Source: SKKY01 sp964622305 (GTDB taxonomy: Bacteria; Bacillota; Peptococcia; Peptococcales; SKKY01). Taken from it: 8,300 nucleotides of DNA. Below the pieces are notes generated by a model. That model made no database searches, was not told the origin of the DNA, and saw nothing but the letters and a program-made list of their open reading frames with translations. The stretch is taken from positions 1 to 8,300 of the forward strand of contig CAZUPR010000051.1 in the NCBI GenBank assembly GCA_964622305.1. Reading direction: 5' to 3'. Shown here piece after piece: positions 5,692 to 8,300 of the stretch. The number at the start of each line of letters is the position of its first letter. Positions within the stretch are counted from its first letter, which is position 1. Made by a program: the position numbers and the translations under genes.

Positions 5692-6243
5692 TTAAATATT
5701 GCTAAAAACAAGGCAGGCTGTGTAGTAGACTGAACTCCCATTAAAGGAAAAGTCCAGGCCTGCTTTTTTGCATAGTTTTTCCACATCGATGCCAGCTGCC
5801 GACAAGGAGTGCATACGGATTTCTGGCTTGCTGCAAGGCTCTTGAGGAAAAGTACACTTCTCACAAAGGAGGCAACCTCCAGTAGTAAGAGCCAGAACTT
5901 GTGAGTCCTCCGACTGCCGCACTAAGTTAAGGAGTTTTAAGAGGCGCTCATTATGCTCTCTTTCAAGCTTGTAGATATCATCCAGATTCCATTTTTCAGG
6001 TAAATCAGAAAGTATTGTTTGAAGAACCAGAGCAAAGTTGAATTTGGAAAAAAGCGCCTGATAGTCTTCTACTGATCCGCAGCCAGGTGGGCAGACCCAG
6101 CTATTGCCATAACGGTCACATTGGTCCTTATTGCAATAAACCCGGAATTTTTCCTCTGCTTCAAGCTGATAGTTTTCTAAAAGGACTGCCTTGGAAAAAC
6201 CTAAATCCAGGGCCAGCCTTTCATTTCCTTTATAGTTTGTCAT
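5692..6243 (-). CDS. DUF2284 cysteine-rich putative metal-binding protein
   Basis: A 183-residue protein with ten cysteines, matching the DUF2284 family (predicted metal-binding; function not established). The N-terminal cluster is C37, C42, C51 and C55, in CNKDQCDRYGNSWVCPPGC. The second cluster is C124, C127, C130 and C137, in CLLCEKCTFPQEPC, with C158 and C177 beyond. Such spacing suits iron-sulfur cluster or other metal binding; that is inference. RMHSLSAAGIDVEKLCKKAGL is the usual C-terminal family segment. No signal peptide or membrane segment is seen, so it is likely cytoplasmic. The ATG at 6243 is preferred: AAGGAAG lies upstream, and the 15 extra residues from an in-frame GTG at 6288 are basic, lack a ribosome binding site and do not look like the family. 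It stands alone, converging on trpZ. Confidence 0.87.
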   Translation of the reverse strand: MTNYKGNERLALDLGFSKAVLLENYQLEAEEKFRVYCNKDQCDRYGNSWVCPPGCGSVEDYQALFSKFNFALVLQTILSDLPEKWNLDDIYKLEREHNERLLKLLNLVRQSEDSQVLALTTGGCLLCEKCTFPQEPCSKPEIRMHSLSAAGIDVEKLCKKAGLDFSFNGSSVYYTACLVFSNI

Positions 6244-6294
6244 TTTATAAAACTTCCTTAAATTTATAGACCTCTTATAAGCTTTCACTATAAT

Positions 6295-6322
6295 ATTCTA
6301 TCATAGTTGCACTCTCGCGCAA
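6295..6322 (-). promoter_or_regulatory. Possible promoter of the DUF2284 gene
   Basis: On the minus strand TTGCGC (6317-6322), a 16-base spacer and TAGAAT (6295-6300). The -10 is good; the -35 is weak. The expected start leaves a leader of about 45 bases before the ATG at 6243. Confidence 0.4.
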
Positions 6323-6461
6323 TTACTTATAAGGAGATAAGCTGAGGTGGAGAGATAAAAGTTTTTATGACTTTAAAAAATGTCCTATAAATTTGGAAGA
6401 CGCTTACCAACATGCATTAATATGAATATGAGAAAAAGCACGATGCCCTTCCCCATTACCC

Positions 6462-6497
6462 TTTGATAGCTGAATTATAGCATGATTGGCTATCAAA
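6462..6497. repeat. Perfect 9-base inverted repeat in a gene-free stretch
   Basis: TTTGATAGC (6462-6470) and GCTATCAAA (6489-6497) are exact reverse complements separated by 18 bases. They could form an RNA hairpin or be two halves of a protein site. No uridine tract follows on either strand, so it is not a normal terminator. It lies about 30 bases upstream of the lipoprotein promoter. The rest of the 6244-6603 stretch holds only the two promoters described and no convincing gene. Confidence 0.6.
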
Positions 6498-6529
6498 TCA
6501 ATTTTGCGATTTTGTACTAGCAGGAAAGT

Positions 6530-6558
6530 TTGAAGAGTGAATTATAAGGTAAGATAAT
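6530..6558 (+). promoter_or_regulatory. Candidate promoter of the lipoprotein gene
   Basis: TTGAAG (6530-6535), 17 bases, then GATAAT (6553-6558). The -10 matches 5 of 6 and the -35 matches 4 of 6. The expected start is near 6565, about 39 bases before the chosen start codon. Confidence 0.6.
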
Positions 6559-6603
6559 ATTAAAACCAGTGGCTTTATGCTAATCTTTGAAAAAGGAATG
6601 TTC

Positions 6604-7191
6604 ATGATGAAAAAGAAAATTTCTATTCTACTTATAGTTTTGTTAATTTTTGGCTTAACTGCTTGCGGAGGGACTCCTCCCAAGGAAAAAGACTCTGCTT
6701 TGAAGCCGGGTGACTCTGCTAGTAAAGAATCTTCAGCAAATCTTATATTGCCTTCATCCCTCATCTCTCTTGATGATGCCTCAAAGATTTTATCTGCAGA
6801 AATGAAAATCATAGAGCTGGATAAGGAAATGCCCGGGGGTGCCTTACACTGTGTCTACGATTCCGGTAGCAACCTCTTTCAGATTTTTATCCGCCAGGAT
6901 GCCCTTATGACGGGTCAGAACAAAGAATTTGGCGGTGCCGAAAACTACTTTAAAGAGATGGTAAAATATCAAAAAGAATCTTCTCCAAAATTCATTGCTG
7001 CAGTTGAAAACCTTGGTGACCAAGCATATTTTATGGATTTAGCAGAAACAAACCGCTGGAGCTTACACATTTTAGAAAGTGGATACTTAGTGGAACTTTT
7101 TCTTGACGGCGACGGTGCAAAAGACTGGAAGCTGGATCTACTAAATAAGGCGGGAGAGCTTGCTATCAAAAATCTATTGCCACAGATTTAA
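6604..7191 (+). CDS. Small lipoprotein of unknown function
   Basis: A 195-residue protein with a clear lipoprotein signal: MMKKK, a hydrophobic core, and the lipobox LTAC with Cys21, then a disordered Pro/Ser/Lys-rich linker to about residue 45. It should be anchored to the outer face of the membrane. The mature domain (about 50-195) has SLISLDDASKIL, then GALHCVYDSGSN with a lone Cys83, then AAVENLGDQAYFMD near 132-145. This order (helix, C-x-Y strand, L-G-D-x-A) is reminiscent of the DUF3558-like lipoprotein fold of actinobacteria, but I do not claim membership. The ATG at 6604 is chosen because AAAAGGA (6591-6597) lies 6 bases upstream; in-frame ATGs at 6577 and 6598 precede or abut that site. 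It is a single gene converging on the cupin gene, and context gives no role. Confidence 0.8.
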   Translation: MMKKKISILLIVLLIFGLTACGGTPPKEKDSALKPGDSASKESSANLILPSSLISLDDASKILSAEMKIIELDKEMPGGALHCVYDSGSNLFQIFIRQDALMTGQNKEFGGAENYFKEMVKYQKESSPKFIAAVENLGDQAYFMDLAETNRWSLHILESGYLVELFLDGDGAKDWKLDLLNKAGELAIKNLLPQI

Positions 7192-7282
7192 TTTAATGGA
7201 GGGCACAGAAGAAAAGAAGACTACCTGCAGGCCAAAGAGGCTTTGAAGGTAGACTAATTACAAGAAACTTATTATAAATAAA

Positions 7283-7322
7283 AAAGCCTGAGAGAAATTT
7301 TTTAACCTTCCTCCCAGGCTTT
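7283..7322 (-). terminator. Terminator between the lipoprotein and cupin genes
   Basis: AAAGCCTG (7283-7290) pairs with CAGGCTTT (7315-7322), with further GAG/CTC pairing inside the loop. On the minus strand the stem runs into TTTTTTATTT, a good terminator for the cupin gene that stops at 7333. On the plus strand a weaker U-rich stretch follows, so it may also stop the lipoprotein transcript. Confidence 0.75.
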
Positions 7323-7332
7323 ATCCTTTATT

Positions 7333-8013
7333 TTATGGTTTTACTACTGTCAGCAGCATCTTAAAGGCTTTGTCTGCCTTAAGGGAGTGCTGGATATTGG
7401 CTGGCATAACAATACTTTCTCCTGCTTCCACCGTGTAGGTTTCGTCAGCAATGGTAATTTCTGCGCTACCCTCCAGAACCTGGACCATAGCGTCGCCAGT
7501 ACTGGCATGCCCACCCATTTCTTCTCCTTGATCAAGAGAGAAAAGAGAAATAGTCAAATCTTTTTTCTGGGCCAGTGAAATACTGGAAATCTTGTTTGGC
7601 TCATATTCTATAAGGTCAGCAAGTCCAATAACCTGCCCCACCGGTATTTTTTTAATGTAATCCCCTTTTTGCATATTGGAATCCCCCCCTAGACTAATTT
7701 GCAAGTATTTGCATTGGGTAAGTGCCTTTAGTGAATGTGTTTCATCGGGCTTAATGAGAATATCTTCTCCCGCCTCCAAAATAAAATCTTTCCCGCTAAG
7801 AGTTGCCTGCATTTTTCCCTCCATGAGCCTGATCCAACCTAGCTCAGGTTCAACCTCTTCGCTGATTTCTTCATCAATATCCATAGCAAATATAACCATG
7901 GAGATGCTGGGCTGATTCAAGATGGAGTGGCTGATGATACGCTCCTTACGATAATCTGCCATTGTTGTCAGACTGACAACCTGTGCAAGATTTATATTAC
8001 GAAAAAAAGTCAT
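7333..8013 (-). CDS. Two-domain cupin protein
   Basis: A 226-residue protein made of two cupin barrels joined by a linker. The first domain (about 38-107) ends in GEDILIKPDETHSL with His93 but lacks the motif-1 histidines, having acidic residues instead, so it may not bind metal. The second (about 154-225) reads SLDQGEEMGGHASTGDAMVQVLEGSAEITI with His169 and Glu181, then GESIVMPANIQHSL with His199, which could bind a metal. This single-histidine motif 1 is common in small stand-alone cupins of anaerobes whose substrates are unknown. Enzyme or ligand-sensing roles are both possible; there is no DNA-binding domain. The ATG at 8013 is favoured by AAAAGGAGG (8020-8028) 6 bases upstream; the longer in-frame start at 8085 would run through that site and the promoter. 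No operon partner is visible. Confidence 0.85.
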   Translation of the reverse strand: MTFFRNINLAQVVSLTTMADYRKERIISHSILNQPSISMVIFAMDIDEEISEEVEPELGWIRLMEGKMQATLSGKDFILEAGEDILIKPDETHSLKALTQCKYLQISLGGDSNMQKGDYIKKIPVGQVIGLADLIEYEPNKISSISLAQKKDLTISLFSLDQGEEMGGHASTGDAMVQVLEGSAEITIADETYTVEAGESIVMPANIQHSLKADKAFKMLLTVVKP

Positions 8014-8034
8014 ATCTAACCTCCTTTTATTTAT

Positions 8035-8062
8035 ATCATAGATTAATTGCTTACTTTTGCAA
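8035..8062 (-). promoter_or_regulatory. Candidate promoter of the cupin gene
   Basis: On the minus strand TTGCAA (8057-8062), a 16-base spacer and TATGAT (8035-8040). It matches 4 of 6 and 5 of 6 consensus bases. The expected start is just upstream of the strong ribosome binding site. Confidence 0.5.
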
Positions 8063-8133
8063 GAACAATGCATCCGCGAAATCACTGAAATCTTGCAAAC
8101 TTGGCCTCTCAGTGGAAAAAGATGGTCTTATTC

Positions 8134-8168
8134 AAAAAAATGCCACAGATCTTGGACCCATGGCATTT
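8134..8168 (-). terminator. Intrinsic terminator of the tRNA-Ser transcript
   Basis: On the minus strand AAATGCCA (8161-8168) pairs with TGGCATTT (8138-8145) across a loop of about 15 bases and runs into seven uridines. It lies 24 bases after the tRNA 3' end. The 8069-8133 stretch beyond it shows nothing I can name. Confidence 0.8.
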
Positions 8169-8191
8169 ATAACTGCTATTAAAATTTTTTC

Positions 8192-8285
8192 TGGCGGAGA
8201 AGGAGGGATTTGAACCCTCGCGGCGACGTAAGCCACCCTGCCGCTTTTCGAGAGCGGTCCCTTCGGCCAGCTTGGGTACTTCTCC
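8192..8285 (-). tRNA. tRNA-Ser (anticodon CGA), 3' CCA encoded
   Basis: A class II tRNA of 94 bases. The acceptor stem GGAGAAG (8279-8285) pairs with CTTCTCC (8196-8202), then discriminator G and encoded CCA (8192-8194). The D stem is CCC/GGG, and the anticodon stem CCGCT/AGCGG encloses loop CTCGAAA, giving anticodon CGA (8248-8250), which reads UCG codons. The long variable arm has a GGTGGC/GTCGCC stem and the T arm is GAGGG-TTCAAAT-CCCTC. The long variable arm and G discriminator agree with serine. Its promoter lies outside the window. Confidence 0.97.
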
Positions 8286-8300
8286 CTGTGAATGCTCTGC

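Noticed and set aside
6244..6288. A 15-residue N-terminal extension of the DUF2284 protein from a GTG
   Set aside because: There is no ribosome binding site before the GTG, and the extension is basic and unlike the family.
8014..8085. A 24-residue N-terminal extension of the cupin protein
   Set aside because: It would run through the strong AAAAGGAGG site and the candidate promoter, and the residues are unlike a cupin N-terminus.
7983..8213. A 76-codon plus-strand frame across the cupin promoter and tRNA end
   Set aside because: It overlaps the cupin start region, the tRNA terminator and the tRNA 3' end, so it cannot be a real gene.
8192..8300. tRNA-Ser as an integration site for a mobile element
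   Set aside because: No integrase, no repeated tRNA 3' end and no foreign-looking genes are seen nearby.
1..8300. CRISPR array, insertion sequence or phage genes
   Set aside because: No regularly spaced direct repeats, transposase motifs or structural phage genes were found on either strand.

Overview
The window looks like chromosomal DNA from a low-to-moderate GC Bacillota, most likely an anaerobic Clostridia lineage. The evidence is strong AGGAGG ribosome binding sites, sigma-A type promoters, a tRNA-sensing T-box leader, lipoproteins with classic lipoboxes, and a nickel-pincer (Lar) cofactor operon beside cysteine-rich DUF genes. It is a draft assembly: a 10-base N run lies inside larB and a 100-base N run inside an ABC ATPase gene. 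Neither N count seems to reflect the true missing length.

Layout. Positions 1-2244 (minus strand) hold the lar operon in the order larE-larB-larC, with larC running off the left edge. It makes the nickel-pincer nucleotide (NPN) cofactor; no larA (lactate racemase) is visible. A divergent control region (2245-2353) separates it from a DUF3842 gene on the plus strand. A near-consensus promoter overlapping the end of DUF3842 then drives a complete T-box leader with a UGG (Trp) specifier. Behind it lies a three-gene ABC importer matching TrpXYZ: lipoprotein, permease, ATPase (3116-5674).

The importer operon converges on a minus-strand DUF2284 cysteine-rich putative metal-binding protein (5692-6243). 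About 360 bp with no convincing gene follow, holding an inverted repeat and promoter sequences. A small lipoprotein of unknown function (6604-7191, plus) converges on a two-domain cupin protein (7333-8013, minus), with a terminator hairpin between them. A tRNA-Ser(CGA) gene with an encoded CCA end and its own terminator closes the window on the minus strand.

Functionally there are two clear units. One is NPN cofactor synthesis: LarB carboxylates and hydrolyses NaAD, LarE adds sulfur, LarC inserts nickel. The other is tryptophan uptake, switched on by uncharged tRNA-Trp through the T-box. The rest are single genes of weakly known role. I see no mobile element, CRISPR array or phage gene. The parts most worth a second look are the three-cysteine LarE, the operator-like palindrome on the lar promoter, the absence of larA, the Trp T-box with its Trp-free binding protein, and the two assembly gaps.
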